DNA of 64,000 nucleotides from Lysobacter sp. (GTDB taxonomy: Bacteria; Pseudomonadota; Gammaproteobacteria; Xanthomonadales; Xanthomonadaceae): NCBI GenBank assembly GCA_027306995.1, contig DAHUXS010000019.1, positions 1-64,000 of the forward strand. The letters are read 5' to 3'. A program made the translations under genes and the position numbers. The notes under the pieces are model-generated. The model did no database searches. It was not told the DNA's origin and was given only the letters and a program-made list of their open reading frames with translations. Numbering within the stretch: position 1 is the stretch's first letter; each line of letters begins with the position of its first letter. Positions 1-10,075 of this stretch are shown here, piece by piece.

Positions 1-886
1 CACCGCGCCGGAATTCATGATGGAGCTGTTCAAGCTCGAGGTGCCGGAGGTCGGCCAGGGCCTGGTCGAGATCAAGGGTGCCGCGCGCGATCCGGGCGAC
101 CGCGCCAAGATCGCCGTGCTCGCGCACGACAATCGCACCGATCCGATCGGCGCCTGCATCGGCATGCGCGGCTCGCGCGTGCAGGCGGTGTCGAACGAGC
201 TCAACGGCGAGCGCATCGACATCGTGCTATGGAACGACAATCCGGCGCAATTCGTGATCAACGCGATGGCGCCGGCCGAGGTGCAGTCGATCATCATGGA
301 CGAGGAAAAGCACTCGATGGACATTGCGGTCGCCGAGGACAAGCTCTCGCAGGCGATCGGGCGCGGCGGCCAGAACGTGCGCCTGGCCAGCAAGCTCACT
401 GGCTGGCAGCTCAACGTGATGACCCAGGACCAGGTCGCGCAGAAGTCCGAAGCCGAGCAGGAAGCCGCGCGCAAGCTGTTCCAGGACAAACTCGAGGTCG
501 ACGCGGAAATCGCCGGCATTCTCGTGCAGGAAGGCTTTACCACGGTCGAGGAAATCGCCTACGTCCCGACCGGCGAGCTGCTCGCGATCGAGGGCTTCGA
601 CGAGAACATCGTCGAGGAACTGCGCGCGCGTGCGCGTGACGCGCTGCTCACCGAAGCGCTCGCGGTCGAAGAGGACATCGAGGACAACAAGCAGGCCGAG
701 GATCTGCTCGGCGTCGACGGCATGGACGAATCGACGGCCTTAGCGCTGGCCGAACACGGCGTCATCACGCGCGAGAATCTCGCCGACCTCGCCACCGACG
801 AGTTGATGGAACTTGCGATCGACGGCATGGACGAGGACCACGCCCGTGCTTTGATCATGGCAGCGCGCGCTGGCCAGGCGGCCTGA
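1..886 (+). CDS. nusA: Transcription termination/antitermination factor NusA, 3' part
   Basis: NusA binds RNA polymerase and nascent RNA and modulates pausing, termination and antitermination. The window begins inside the gene, and the reading frame is already open at base 2. Visible parts are the end of the S1/KH region, with the KH-type stretch around [19 protein letters not shown], and two C-terminal acidic helix-hairpin repeats of about 50 residues each ([17 protein letters not shown] and the following [12 protein letters not shown]). It precedes infB by 49 bases in the classical nusA-infB-rbfA-truB operon. The true start lies upstream of the window. Confidence 0.97.
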   Translation, partial: TAPEFMMELFKLEVPEVGQGLVEIKGAARDPGDRAKIAVLAHDNRTDPIGACIGMRGSRVQAVSNELNGERIDIVLWNDNPAQFVINAMAPAEVQSIIMDEEKHSMDIAVAEDKLSQAIGRGGQNVRLASKLTGWQLNVMTQDQVAQKSEAEQEAARKLFQDKLEVDAEIAGILVQEGFTTVEEIAYVPTGELLAIEGFDENIVEELRARARDALLTEALAVEEDIEDNKQAEDLLGVDGMDESTALALAEHGVITRENLADLATDELMELAIDGMDEDHARALIMAARAGQAA

Positions 887-935
887 GCCCGGACGCAACG
901 ACCCCGCGCGATACGCTCACGGAGAACCAAACATC

Positions 936-3545
936 ATGTCGGACGTAACCATCAAGCAACTTGCCGGTGTGCTCGGCATGAGCGTGGACAAGCTGCTCGT
1001 GCAGCTCGACGAGGCCGGCATGAAGTTCTCCGGTCCCGAACAGGTCGTATCCAGCACGCAGAAGGTGAAGCTGCTGGGCTTCCTGCGGCGCACGCACGGC
1101 AAGGGCGAAAAGGCGGCCGAAGAAGATTCTTCGCCGCGCCAGATCACGCTCAAGCGCAAGTCGGTCAGCGAGCTGACCGTGAACCAGGGCGCCGCACGCG
1201 GCAAGACCGTGGCCGTGGAAGTGCGTCAGAAGCGCACCTACGTCAAGCGCAGCGCCGTGGTCGAGTCGCAGGAAGTCGATCTCGAACGCGAGGACGCGCT
1301 GAAGAAATTGCAGGAATCGCAGGCCCGGAATCAGGCCGAGCAGGCCGCACTCAAGGCCCAGGACAAGCGCCGTGCCGACGAGGAAGCCAAGTTGCGCGCG
1401 GCCGAAGAGGCGCGCCGCGCCGAGGAAGCGCGGCAGCGTGCGGAAGCCGAGACCAAGACCGGCGAACCGGCGGCGCACGCGCCGAAACCGGCGAAGGAGG
1501 AGCGTGCCGCGGCCGTGCCGCGCAAGGCCCACGAACCGCGTCCGCCCGATGGCCGCGGTCGCACCGACAACGATGCCACGCCGCACAAGCACAAGCCCAA
1601 ACACGGCTCGCACCGCATGCGCGACGACGGCGAGGTCGAGGGCGCCCCCGGCTATTTTGGTGTCGAATTGCACCTGTCCGACGAGGGCCACGCGCGCCGC
1701 GGCGCGGTCAAGCGCAAGCCGCGCAAGGTCGTGGTCGAGGCCGGGCGCGCGGCGTCGGGGCAACACGGCTTTTCCAAGCCGCTGGCGCCGATGGTGCGTG
1801 AAGTGCCGCTCGGGGAATCCATCCTCGTCTCGGATCTCGCGCAGAAGATGGCGGTCAAGGGCGCCGACGTGGTCAAGACGCTGTTCAAGATGGGCGTGAT
1901 GGCGACGATCAACCAGGTCATCGACCACGACACCGCCGTGCTCGTGGTCGAGGAACTCGGCCATACCGCGGTGAAGGCGGAGGAAAAGACCGCCGAGACG
2001 ACGCTGGCCAGGGTCGAGGCGCAGGGCGAGAAGACGCCGCGTCCGCCGGTCGTGACCATCATGGGCCACGTCGACCACGGCAAGACCTCGCTGCTCGACT
2101 ACATCCGCCGCACCAAGGTTGCGACCGGCGAAGCGGGTGGCATCACCCAGCACATCGGCGCGTACCACGTGAAAACGCCGAAGGGCACGATCAGCTTCCT
2201 CGATACCCCGGGCCACGCAGCGTTCACCTCGATGCGTGCCCGCGGCGCCAAGCTCACCGATATCGTGGTGCTGGTGGTGGCCGCCGACGACGGCGTGATG
2301 CCGCAGACCATCGAAGCCGTGCAGCACGCGCGCGCCGCCAAGGTGCCGCTGATCGTCGCCATCAACAAGGTCGACAAGTCCGACGCCGATCCGATGCGCG
2401 TCAAGAACGAACTGCTGGCGCAGGAAGTGGTGGCCGAAGACTTCGGCGGCGACACCCAGATGGTGGAGCTGTCGGCCAAGACCGGCCAGGGCGTGGACGA
2501 TCTGCTCGACGCCATCCTGCTGCAGACGGAAGTGCTGGAGCTCAAGGCGCCCGCCGATGGCCGCGCCGCCGGCATCGTGATCGAATCCGCGCTCGACAAG
2601 GGCCGCGGCCCGGTCGCGACCGTGCTGGTCCAGCGCGGCACCCTGCGCAAGGGCGATTACCTGGTATGCGGCGTGCAGTACGGCCGCGTGCGCGCGCTGT
2701 TCAACGAGAACGGCCAGCAGGTTGCGGAAGCGGGGCCGTCGATTCCGGTGCAGGTGCTCGGCCTGTCGGGCGTGCCCAGCGCCGGCGACGACTTCGTGGT
2801 CGTGGCCGACGAACGCCTGGCCAAGGACGTGGCGCAGCAGCGCGAAGCCAAGCGTCGCGAGACGCGCCTGATCAAGCAGGCCGGCAACCGCATGGAAGAT
2901 GTCATGGCGCAGATGGGCCAGGGCGCTGCCCAGCAGGTGCTGAACCTGGTGGTGAAGGCCGACGTGCACGGTTCGATGGAAGCGTTGCGCGAGGCACTCA
3001 CAGGTTTGTCGAACGATCAGATCCGCATCAACGTGATCGGTTCTGGCGTCGGCGGCATCACCGAGTCCGATGCCCAGCTGGCGGCGACTTCGAAGGCCGC
3101 GTTGATCGGCTTCAACGTCCGCGCCGATGCCTCCGCGCGCAAGATCATCGATGCCAACGGCGTCGACCTGCGTTACTTCTCGATCATCTATGACGTGATC
3201 GACCAGGTGAAGCAGATCGCTTCCGGCGTGCTCGGCAAGGAAATCCGCGAAGAGATCATCGGTACCGCCGAAGTCCAGCAGGTGTTCCGCCATTCCAAGT
3301 TCGGCTCGATCGCCGGCTCGGTGGTGGTGGAAGGCGTCATCCGCCGCGGCAAGCCGATCCGCGTGCTGCGCGACGACACCGTTATCTTCTCGGGCGAACT
3401 CGATTCGCTGCGTCGCTTCCAGGAGAACGTCGACGAGGTCAAGAACGGCACCGAATGCGGTATCGGCGTGAAGGGCTACGACCAGGTGCGCGCGGGCGAC
3501 AAGATCGAGTGCTTCGAGCGCGTGGAAGTGCAGCGCACGCTGTAA
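936..3545 (+). CDS. infB: Translation initiation factor IF-2
   Basis: IF-2 is the GTPase that delivers fMet-tRNA to the 30S subunit and promotes subunit joining. The 869-residue protein has an N-terminal IF2_N module ([20 protein letters not shown]), then a long charged Ala/Glu/Arg/Lys-rich linker (about residues 130-260) and a second IF2_N-like segment. The G domain follows, with G1 GHVDHGKT near residue 376, G3 DTPGHAAF, G4 NKVD and G5 SAKTGQG. Domains II-IV end in a C-terminal fMet-tRNA binding barrel. Length and order are normal for gammaproteobacteria. The stop codon is 4 bases before rbfA. Confidence 0.98.
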   Translation: MSDVTIKQLAGVLGMSVDKLLVQLDEAGMKFSGPEQVVSSTQKVKLLGFLRRTHGKGEKAAEEDSSPRQITLKRKSVSELTVNQGAARGKTVAVEVRQKRTYVKRSAVVESQEVDLEREDALKKLQESQARNQAEQAALKAQDKRRADEEAKLRAAEEARRAEEARQRAEAETKTGEPAAHAPKPAKEERAAAVPRKAHEPRPPDGRGRTDNDATPHKHKPKHGSHRMRDDGEVEGAPGYFGVELHLSDEGHARRGAVKRKPRKVVVEAGRAASGQHGFSKPLAPMVREVPLGESILVSDLAQKMAVKGADVVKTLFKMGVMATINQVIDHDTAVLVVEELGHTAVKAEEKTAETTLARVEAQGEKTPRPPVVTIMGHVDHGKTSLLDYIRRTKVATGEAGGITQHIGAYHVKTPKGTISFLDTPGHAAFTSMRARGAKLTDIVVLVVAADDGVMPQTIEAVQHARAAKVPLIVAINKVDKSDADPMRVKNELLAQEVVAEDFGGDTQMVELSAKTGQGVDDLLDAILLQTEVLELKAPADGRAAGIVIESALDKGRGPVATVLVQRGTLRKGDYLVCGVQYGRVRALFNENGQQVAEAGPSIPVQVLGLSGVPSAGDDFVVVADERLAKDVAQQREAKRRETRLIKQAGNRMEDVMAQMGQGAAQQVLNLVVKADVHGSMEALREALTGLSNDQIRINVIGSGVGGITESDAQLAATSKAALIGFNVRADASARKIIDANGVDLRYFSIIYDVIDQVKQIASGVLGKEIREEIIGTAEVQQVFRHSKFGSIAGSVVVEGVIRRGKPIRVLRDDTVIFSGELDSLRRFQENVDEVKNGTECGIGVKGYDQVRAGDKIECFERVEVQRTL

Positions 3546-3549
3546 TCCC

Positions 3550-3930
3550 ATGGCCACGAAGAAATCCTTCCATCGCACGGATCGCATCTCGGCCCAGCTG
3601 AGGCGCGATCTCGGCACGCTCGTGCACAACAGCGTGCGCGAGCATGGCCTGCCGTCGGTCAGCGTGTCCGACGTCGAGGTCACCCGCGATCTCGCCCACG
3701 CCAAGGTGTTCTTCACCGCGCTCGATCCTTCGCGCGCCAAGGAAGCGCTCAAGGGCTTGCAGGAGCAGGCGCGCGAGATCCGCTTCCAGCTGGCGCATGC
3801 AATGAAGCTGCGCCATGTGCCGGAACTGCATTTCCTCTACGACGATTCGGTCGATCGCGGCGAGCGCATCGAGCAGTTGCTGCGCGACCTGCCGCCGGCC
3901 GGCGACGACGACGGCTCCGCCGAGTCGTAA
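3550..3930 (+). CDS. rbfA: Ribosome-binding factor A
   Basis: RbfA is a small KH-fold protein that binds immature 30S subunits and helps mature the 5' end of 16S rRNA. The 126-residue product has the family N-terminus (FHRTDRISAQLRRDLGTLV) and the conserved core VSVSDVEVTRDLAHAKVFFT. It lies 4 bases after infB, so it is probably translationally coupled within the nusA-infB operon. Confidence 0.96.
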   Translation: MATKKSFHRTDRISAQLRRDLGTLVHNSVREHGLPSVSVSDVEVTRDLAHAKVFFTALDPSRAKEALKGLQEQAREIRFQLAHAMKLRHVPELHFLYDDSVDRGERIEQLLRDLPPAGDDDGSAES

Positions 3931-3948
3931 GGTCTTGGCGTGGCCCGG

Positions 3949-3976
3949 TTGAAGGTCACGGCAACGGCACTACAAT
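3949..3976 (+). promoter_or_regulatory. Candidate sigma-70 promoter of truB
   Basis: TTGAAG at 3949-3954 and TACAAT at 3971-3976 are separated by 16 bases. The -10 element ends only 7 bases before the truB ATG, which predicts an almost leaderless transcript. No Shine-Dalgarno sequence is visible. Confidence 0.5.
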
Positions 3977-3983
3977 CCCCCGA

Positions 3984-4958
3984 ATGACGACGCCGCGTCC
4001 ACGCAGCCGCTTCCGCAAGGTCGACGGCATCCTGTTGCTGGACAAGCCGCGTGGCCCGAGTTCCAACCAGGTGCTGCAGCGCGTGCGCCATCTGTTCCGC
4101 GCGCACAAGGCCGGGCATACCGGCGCACTCGATCCGTTGGCGACCGGACTCCTGCCGATCTGCTTCGGCGAGGCGACCAAGATCGCTGGCGGCCTGCTCG
4201 GCGCGCGCAAAGCGTATGAGGCGGTGGCGCGCATGGGCATCGTCACCGATACCGACGACGCCGAAGGCCAGGCGCTGCGCGAACGGCCGGTGCCGCAATT
4301 CGACATCCCGACGCTCGATGAAGCGTTGCGCGGCCTGACCGGCCACATCCAGCAGATTCCGCCGATCTACTCCGCGCTCAAGCGCGGCGGCGAACCGCTG
4401 TATGCGAAGGCGCGTCGCGGCGAAATCATCGAACTGGAACCGCGTCCGGTCGATGTCCACGCATTCGACCTCCTCAACGCCGCCGACCTGCTCGATGAGC
4501 ACCCGAACCTGCGCCTGCATGTCGAATGCGGATCGGGGACCTATATCCGCAGCCTGGTGCGCGATCTCGGCGAGGTGCTCGGCTGTGGTGCCCACGTGAC
4601 CGAGCTGCGGCGACTGTGGGTCGATCCCTTCCGCGAACCGAAGATGTGGACGCTGCAAGCGCTGGAGGAGCTGGCCGAGCGCGGCGATCGCGCCCTCGAT
4701 GCCTGCCTGCTGCCGATCGAAACCGGGATGGCCTCATGGCCGCAGGTTCATTTGTCGCCGGCACAAGCGAAATTGCTGGGGCAGGGCCAATCGGTGGCCG
4801 GGCCGTTCCAGCAGCTGGGCGAGGTGGCCGTGATGGACGGTTGGGGCAAGGCGCTGGGCCTGGGCGAGGTGGACCCGTCAGGGCGTTTGCGCGCCCGGCG
4901 CATGTTCACCTGGGCCGTGCCGGGACGGGAAGTTGTTCCCGAGGCCGAGGCCGGCTAG
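3984..4958 (+). CDS. truB: tRNA pseudouridine(55) synthase TruB
   Basis: TruB converts U55 of the tRNA T-loop to pseudouridine. The 324-residue protein has the N-terminal signature [18 protein letters not shown] and the catalytic motif [14 protein letters not shown], whose Asp is the nucleophile. It also has the tRNA-binding YSALKRGG segment and the C-terminal PUA-like domain. It follows rbfA by 53 bases, a gap that holds its own promoter-like sequence, so it may be read both from the operon and independently. Its stop codon is embedded in the -10 of the rpsO promoter. Confidence 0.97.
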   Translation: MTTPRPRSRFRKVDGILLLDKPRGPSSNQVLQRVRHLFRAHKAGHTGALDPLATGLLPICFGEATKIAGGLLGARKAYEAVARMGIVTDTDDAEGQALRERPVPQFDIPTLDEALRGLTGHIQQIPPIYSALKRGGEPLYAKARRGEIIELEPRPVDVHAFDLLNAADLLDEHPNLRLHVECGSGTYIRSLVRDLGEVLGCGAHVTELRRLWVDPFREPKMWTLQALEELAERGDRALDACLLPIETGMASWPQVHLSPAQAKLLGQGQSVAGPFQQLGEVAVMDGWGKALGLGEVDPSGRLRARRMFTWAVPGREVVPEAEAG

Positions 4959-4961
4959 AAT
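4933..4961 (+). promoter_or_regulatory. Candidate sigma-70 promoter of rpsO
   Basis: TTGTTC at 4933-4938 and TAGAAT at 4956-4961 have an ideal 17-base spacer. The promoter sits in the 3' end of truB, and the truB TAG stop is part of the -10 box. This leaves a leader of about 110 bases before rpsO, room for the S15 autoregulatory fold known in other bacteria. Confidence 0.6.
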
Positions 4962-5079
4962 ATTGCGGCCCGATACGGTCTGTGTCGGCGCATTCATGAT
5001 TACGGCGGACCCAGCGGTGCGACCCGGGAGGCGACTCTCGTGCGTTCCTGCCAGTCCCGCATCTACCCAGGAAAAAATA

Positions 5080-5340
5080 ATGTCCATCGACACCAGCAAG
5101 ATCATTGAAGACAACAAGCGCGGCGCCAACGACACCGGTTCGCCGGAAGTGCAGGTCGCACTGCTGACCGCGCGCATCGAACTGCTCACTGAGCACTTCA
5201 AGGCCCACAAGCAGGACCACCACAGCCGTCGCGGCCTGCTCAAGATGGTCAACAGCCGTCGCAGCCTGCTCGACTACCTGCATCGCAAGGATGCCGAGCG
5301 GTACAAGGCACTGATCCAGAAGCTCGGCCTGCGCCGCTAA
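5080..5340 (+). CDS. rpsO: 30S ribosomal protein S15
   Basis: S15 is a primary binder of 16S rRNA. The 86-residue product starts [15 protein letters not shown] and carries the family motifs [15 protein letters not shown] and [22 protein letters not shown]. The frame is open upstream to 4933, but ATG 5080 matches the family start. Its own promoter overlaps the end of truB, and a rho-independent terminator follows directly. Confidence 0.97.
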   Translation: MSIDTSKIIEDNKRGANDTGSPEVQVALLTARIELLTEHFKAHKQDHHSRRGLLKMVNSRRSLLDYLHRKDAERYKALIQKLGLRR

Positions 5341-5348
5341 GCTTCGAC

Positions 5349-5381
5349 AACGCGGCTCGGAAACGGGCCGCGTTTTGTTTT
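5349..5381 (+). terminator. Rho-independent terminator after rpsO
   Basis: AACGCGGC (5349-5356) pairs with GCCGCGTT (5367-5374), and TTTGTTTT follows. It separates rpsO from pnp and probably gives partial readthrough, as in other rpsO-pnp units. Confidence 0.8.
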
Positions 5382-5462
5382 GCAGTACGCAATTCCTCGC
5401 AATACCACTCCCACCGTGCGGACAGGGGTTCGCACGGAACCACAGACAGGATCCCAACACTC

Positions 5463-7571
5463 GTGGCCAAGATCAGCAAATCCTTCCAGTTCGGCAACCG
5501 GACCGTCACCCTCGAAACCGGCGAAGTCGCCCGCCAGGCCGGCGGCGCCGTGCTGGTCTCCTGCGAGGGCACCGTCGTCCTCGCCACTGCCGTCTGCGCC
5601 AAGTCGGCACGCGAAGGTCAGGACTTCTTCCCGCTGACGGTGGACTACCAGGAGAAGTTCTACGCCGGTGGTCGCATCCCGGGTGGCTTCTTCAAGCGCG
5701 AAGGCCGTCCGACCGAAAAGGAAACGCTGATCAGCCGCCTGATCGATCGCCCGATCCGTCCGCTGTTCCCCGAGGACTACAAGAACGAAGTCCAGATCAT
5801 CGCCACCCTGATGTCGCTCAACCCGGAAGCGGAAGGCGACATCCTCGCGCTGATCGGCGCGTCCGCCGCGCTGGCGCTGTGCGGCAGTCCGTTCCAGGGC
5901 CCGATCGGTGCCGCCAAGGTCGGCTACAAGAATGGCCAGTACATGATCAACCCGACCGTCAGCGAGTTGAAGGATTCCGAACTCGAACTCGTCGTCGCCG
6001 GCACCTCCAACGCCGTGCTGATGGTGGAATCGGAAGCGAAGGAATTGTCCGAAGACGTGATGTTGGGCGCCGTCATGGCCGGCCATCGCGAACTGCAGAA
6101 GGCGATCAACGCCATCAACGAGCTCGTGGTCGAAGCCAACACCAAGGCGTCGAGCTGGGAAGCCCCGGCCAAGAACGAAGCCATGATCGGCGCGTTGAAG
6201 GAAGCCGTGGGCGGCCAGCTGGCCGCAGCCTTCCAGGTGCGCGACAAGCTGCAGCGTCGTGACGCCATCGCCGCGATCAAGAAGGACGTGATGACCGCAT
6301 TGACCGGTCGCGCCGAAGCCGAAGGCTGGGCTGCCGGCGACATGTCCAAGGAATTTGGCGAACTCGAATACCAGACCATGCGTGGTTCGGTGCTCGACAC
6401 CAAGATCCGCATCGACGGCCGCAAGCTCGACGATATCCGTCCGATCAGCGTCAAGGTCGGCGTGCTGCCGCGCGTCCACGGCTCGGCGCTGTTCACCCGC
6501 GGCGAAACCCAGGCGCTGGTCATCACCACGCTGGGCACCGCGCGCGACGGCCAGATCATTGACGACGTCGCCGGCGAGTGGAAGGAAAACTTCCTGTTCC
6601 ATTACAACTTCCCGCCGTACTCGGTGGGCGAGACCGGCCGCTTCGGCGCGCCCAAGCGTCGCGAAATCGGCCATGGCCGCCTCGCCAAGCGCGGCGTGCT
6701 GGCGATGATGCCGGCACTCGAAGCGTTCCCGTACACGGTCCGCGTCGTGTCCGAAATCACCGAGTCGAACGGTTCCTCGTCGATGGCTTCGGTCTGCGGT
6801 TCGTCGCTGGCGCTGATGGATGCCGGCGTGCCGGTGAAGCGTCCGGTCGCGGGCATCGCGATGGGCCTGGTGAAGGAAGACGACAAGTTCGTCGTCCTGT
6901 CCGACATTCTCGGTGACGAAGATCACCTCGGCGACATGGACTTCAAGGTGGCCGGTTCCGAGCAGGGCATCACCGCGCTGCAAATGGACATCAAGATCCA
7001 GGGCATCACCGAAGAGATCATGAAGGTCGCGCTGGCCCAGGCCAAGCAGGGTCGTCTGCACATCCTCGGCGAGATGGCGAGCGCCATCACCACGCCGCGC
7101 GCCGAGCTGAGCGAATACGCGCCGCGCCTGCTGACCATCAAGATCCACCCGGACAAGATCCGCGAAGTGATCGGCAAGGGCGGTGCGACGATCCAGGGCA
7201 TCACCAAGGAAACCGGTACCCAGATCGACATCCAGGACGACGGCACCATCACCATCGCTTCGGTGAACAATGCCGCCGCGCTTGCCGCGAAGGCACGCAT
7301 CGAGCAGATCACCAGCGACGTCGAGCCGGGCCGCATCTACGAAGGCAAGGTCGCCAAGATCATGGACTTCGGTGCGTTCGTCACCATCCTGCCGGGCAAG
7401 GATGGCTTGGTGCACGTCTCGCAGATCTCCAACGAGCGCGTCGAGAAGGTCGGCGACAAGTTGAAGGAAGGCGACATCGTCAAGGTCAAGGTGCTGGAAG
7501 TCGACAAGCAGGGCCGCATCCGCCTGTCGATGAAGGCCGTGGAAGAAGGCGAGGGCACGCCGGCGGCGTAA
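5463..7571 (+). CDS. pnp: Polyribonucleotide nucleotidyltransferase (PNPase)
   Basis: PNPase is the phosphorolytic 3'-5' exoribonuclease of the degradosome. The 702-residue protein starts at GTG 5463 ([20 protein letters not shown]). It contains two RNase PH-like domains separated by an alpha-helical domain, the catalytic segment [18 protein letters not shown], a KH domain ([20 protein letters not shown]) near residues 558-590, and a C-terminal S1 domain ([20 protein letters not shown]). It is downstream of rpsO in the usual order and is closed by a strong terminator. Confidence 0.98.
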   Translation: MAKISKSFQFGNRTVTLETGEVARQAGGAVLVSCEGTVVLATAVCAKSAREGQDFFPLTVDYQEKFYAGGRIPGGFFKREGRPTEKETLISRLIDRPIRPLFPEDYKNEVQIIATLMSLNPEAEGDILALIGASAALALCGSPFQGPIGAAKVGYKNGQYMINPTVSELKDSELELVVAGTSNAVLMVESEAKELSEDVMLGAVMAGHRELQKAINAINELVVEANTKASSWEAPAKNEAMIGALKEAVGGQLAAAFQVRDKLQRRDAIAAIKKDVMTALTGRAEAEGWAAGDMSKEFGELEYQTMRGSVLDTKIRIDGRKLDDIRPISVKVGVLPRVHGSALFTRGETQALVITTLGTARDGQIIDDVAGEWKENFLFHYNFPPYSVGETGRFGAPKRREIGHGRLAKRGVLAMMPALEAFPYTVRVVSEITESNGSSSMASVCGSSLALMDAGVPVKRPVAGIAMGLVKEDDKFVVLSDILGDEDHLGDMDFKVAGSEQGITALQMDIKIQGITEEIMKVALAQAKQGRLHILGEMASAITTPRAELSEYAPRLLTIKIHPDKIREVIGKGGATIQGITKETGTQIDIQDDGTITIASVNNAAALAAKARIEQITSDVEPGRIYEGKVAKIMDFGAFVTILPGKDGLVHVSQISNERVEKVGDKLKEGDIVKVKVLEVDKQGRIRLSMKAVEEGEGTPAA

Positions 7572-7591
7572 GCCGTTCGCAGCCACATCGC

Positions 7592-7627
7592 GAAAAAGCA
7601 AAGAGCCGGCTCAAGCCGGCTTTTTGT
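7592..7627 (+). terminator. Rho-independent terminator after pnp
   Basis: AGCCGGC is repeated as a hairpin (7604-7610 with 7615-7621), followed by TTTTTGTTT. The A-run upstream would let it work weakly on the other strand too. Confidence 0.85.
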
Positions 7628-7688
7628 TTGCGCGAATCGATCGAATTTCTTGCGGTATATCGATCGATGCAAACAATGTGAAAGCAGA

Positions 7689-7706
7689 ACGTCACGGAAC
7701 TGAAAT
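7689..7706 (+). promoter_or_regulatory. Possible Pho-box-like element
   Basis: ACGTCACGGAACTGAAAT matches 11 of 18 positions of the Enterobacteria-type Pho box consensus (CTGTCATAAAACTGTCAT). It lies 81 bases upstream of a TonB receptor-phospholipase C gene pair. The match is weak and is listed because the downstream genes are plausible phosphate-starvation genes. Confidence 0.2.
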
Positions 7707-7787
7707 CGGAAATCCTCAAGCTGCGCCGTCCGCCAGCGCATCGAAGCGGCGCGTCATCTTCCATTCCGATTTCAAGGATCGTTCCGC

Positions 7788-10070
7788 ATGTCTTTCCCAG
7801 CACGTCTTCCCGCGCGCAGCCTGCTCGCGCTGTCGCTCATTGCTGCAATGGGTTCCGTCTCCGCGCAGGAAGTGTCTGCGCAGCAGGCCGCTCCCGGTCC
7901 CACCGACACGCAGCCGGGCAACACCACGACCAGCAAGGACCTCGACACCATTTCGGTGATCGGTCGCGGCGAGACGCGCCAGGTGCAGCGCATCACCGCG
8001 AAGGACATGAAGACGCTGCCGCCGGGCACCAGCCCGCTGAAGGTGCTGGAAAAGCTGCCAGGCGTGCATTTCGAATCGGCCGACAGCTACGGCAATTACG
8101 AATGGTCGACGCGCATCAGCCTGCGCGGTTTCAACCAGACGCGCCTCGGCTTCACGCTCGATGACATCCCGCTGGGCGACATGAGCTATGGCAACAACAA
8201 CGGCCTGCACATCAGCCGTGCATTGATCTCCGAAAACCTCGGCAGCGCCGAGCTGGCCTCGGGCATCGGTGCGCTCGGCACGGCATCGACCGGCAACCTC
8301 GGCGGCACCGTGCAGTTTCATTCCAGCGATCCGGCGCCGGAATACGGCGTGACGCTCGCGCAGACCGTCGGTAGCGACAGCACCTATCGCACCTATGGCC
8401 GCCTCGATACCGGCGATCACCATGGGTTCGCGATGTATCTCTCCGCCGAATCCGCCAGCGCCGACAAGTGGAAGGGCGACGGCAAGCAGAAGCAGTTCCA
8501 GTTCAACGGCAAGGCCGTCTACAATTTCGGCGACAGCAAGATCGGCGCGCTGTTCACCACCTCGAAGCGCAACGAGACCGACTACCAGGACCTGTCCTGG
8601 GACATGCTGAAGCGTCTCGGCTGGAACTGGGACAACTGGGCGCCGAACTGGAATGCGGCGGTGAACGCGGCGAAGACGCAGTGCGGCGCTACCTATGTCT
8701 ACACCTGCGATGACGCCTATTACGCCGGTCGCGGCCTGCGCAACGACAGCGTGACCTCGCTGTTCGGCGATTTCGCGCTGGCCGAGGGCGTGCGCCTGAA
8801 GGCGACCGCCTACCACCACGAGAATCGCGGACAGGGCCATTGGTTCACGCCGTACCAGGCGTCGTATCCGGGCACCGCGCAGGAAGTGCCGATCTCGATC
8901 CGCACCACCGAATACGGCATCAACCGTTCGGGCGTGATCGCCGGACTGGAATGGACGCTGGGCAACAACCTGTTGCAGGCAGGCGTGTGGGGCGAGGACA
9001 GCCATCACACCGTGCAGCGCAATTTCTACTTCATCAGCGGCCCGGTGGATGACAGCTACTTCCTGCGCAATCCGGACATCCGCAAGTTCTACCAGCGCTA
9101 TGCCACGCAGACACGCATGTTCTACCTGCAGGACAGCATCACGCTGCTCGATGGCCGCACGCGCTTCGACATCGGCCTGAAGAGCCCGCATACCACCACG
9201 ACGTCGACCACGGTGCTGGGTCCGTACGCGAATGGTCGCCTGCGCGCCAGCAAGGGCGCGTTGCCGCAGTTCGGTTTCGGCTACAAGTTCGATGACCACA
9301 ACGAAGTGTTCGCCTCGTATGCGCAGAACATTGCCGCGTTCCAGGCCGGCATCAACGGTCCGCTGGCGACGACGCAGGCCGCGTTCGATGCCTTCGCCAG
9401 CAAGTTGAAGCCGGAAGAGTCGTCGACGATCGAGGCGGGGTACCGCCATGGCGACGACTTCTTCGAAGGTTCGATCGCGCTGTACACGGTGAAGTTCAAG
9501 AACCGCCTGCTGTCGATCCAGCAATGCTCGTCGGGCATCCAGGGCTGTCCGTCGGCCTATGCCAACGTCGGTGCGGCCAACAGCCGCGGTGCGGAAGCCA
9601 CCTTCATCCTCAAGCCGATGCAGGGCCTGCGCTGGTACAACTCGCTGTCGTACAACAAGTCGACCTATGCCGATGATTACCTCAACGGCACCGTGCTGGT
9701 CCCGGTCAAGGGCAAGACGACCGTGGATTCGCCCAAGCTGCTGTTCAACAGCGAACTGGCGTGGACGATGAACGGCTGGGACGCGCATCTGGCGGCCAAT
9801 TACACCGGCAAGCGCTACTACACCTACCTCAATGACGGCTCGGTGCCCAGCTACTGGCTGTTCAATGCCTCGGCAGGATACGATTTCGGCAAGACCGGCT
9901 TCCTGCAGGACCTGCGCGTGGCGCTCAACGTGACCAACCTGGCCAACAAGCACTACTTCGGCACCATCGGTTCGAACGGCTTCGCCGCCAGCGATGTCGG
10001 CGGCTATTTCGCCACCATGCAGGCCGGCGCGCCGCGCCAGGGCATGCTGACCGTGACCGCGAAGTTCTGA
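7788..10070 (+). CDS. TonB-dependent outer-membrane receptor (paired with phospholipase C)
   Basis: This is a predicted 22-strand outer-membrane transporter energised by TonB. The 760-residue product has a cleavable signal peptide ending SVSAQ near residue 27. A TonB-box-like DTISVIG and a plug domain (LPGVHFESADSYGNYEWSTR, SLRGFNQTRLGFTLDDIP) follow. The C-terminal barrel ends in Phe (MLTVTAKF), as typical of BAM substrates. ATG 7788 has an AAGGA Shine-Dalgarno. The next gene, a phospholipase C, starts 5 bases downstream, so the receptor may import a product of phospholipid breakdown; that substrate assignment is inference. Confidence 0.9.
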   Translation: MSFPARLPARSLLALSLIAAMGSVSAQEVSAQQAAPGPTDTQPGNTTTSKDLDTISVIGRGETRQVQRITAKDMKTLPPGTSPLKVLEKLPGVHFESADSYGNYEWSTRISLRGFNQTRLGFTLDDIPLGDMSYGNNNGLHISRALISENLGSAELASGIGALGTASTGNLGGTVQFHSSDPAPEYGVTLAQTVGSDSTYRTYGRLDTGDHHGFAMYLSAESASADKWKGDGKQKQFQFNGKAVYNFGDSKIGALFTTSKRNETDYQDLSWDMLKRLGWNWDNWAPNWNAAVNAAKTQCGATYVYTCDDAYYAGRGLRNDSVTSLFGDFALAEGVRLKATAYHHENRGQGHWFTPYQASYPGTAQEVPISIRTTEYGINRSGVIAGLEWTLGNNLLQAGVWGEDSHHTVQRNFYFISGPVDDSYFLRNPDIRKFYQRYATQTRMFYLQDSITLLDGRTRFDIGLKSPHTTTTSTTVLGPYANGRLRASKGALPQFGFGYKFDDHNEVFASYAQNIAAFQAGINGPLATTQAAFDAFASKLKPEESSTIEAGYRHGDDFFEGSIALYTVKFKNRLLSIQQCSSGIQGCPSAYANVGAANSRGAEATFILKPMQGLRWYNSLSYNKSTYADDYLNGTVLVPVKGKTTVDSPKLLFNSELAWTMNGWDAHLAANYTGKRYYTYLNDGSVPSYWLFNASAGYDFGKTGFLQDLRVALNVTNLANKHYFGTIGSNGFAASDVGGYFATMQAGAPRQGMLTVTAKF

Positions 10071-10075
10071 CGGCC

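Noticed and set aside
855-3752. Long antisense open frames opposite infB, pnp, TonB receptors, dnaK and other genes (for example minus strand 855-3752, 5337-7601, 7716-9953, 27928-30429, 54718-56817)
   Set aside because: They mirror the codon bias of the real sense genes in a GC-rich genome, have no recognisable domains, and are His/Arg/Ala-rich shadows.
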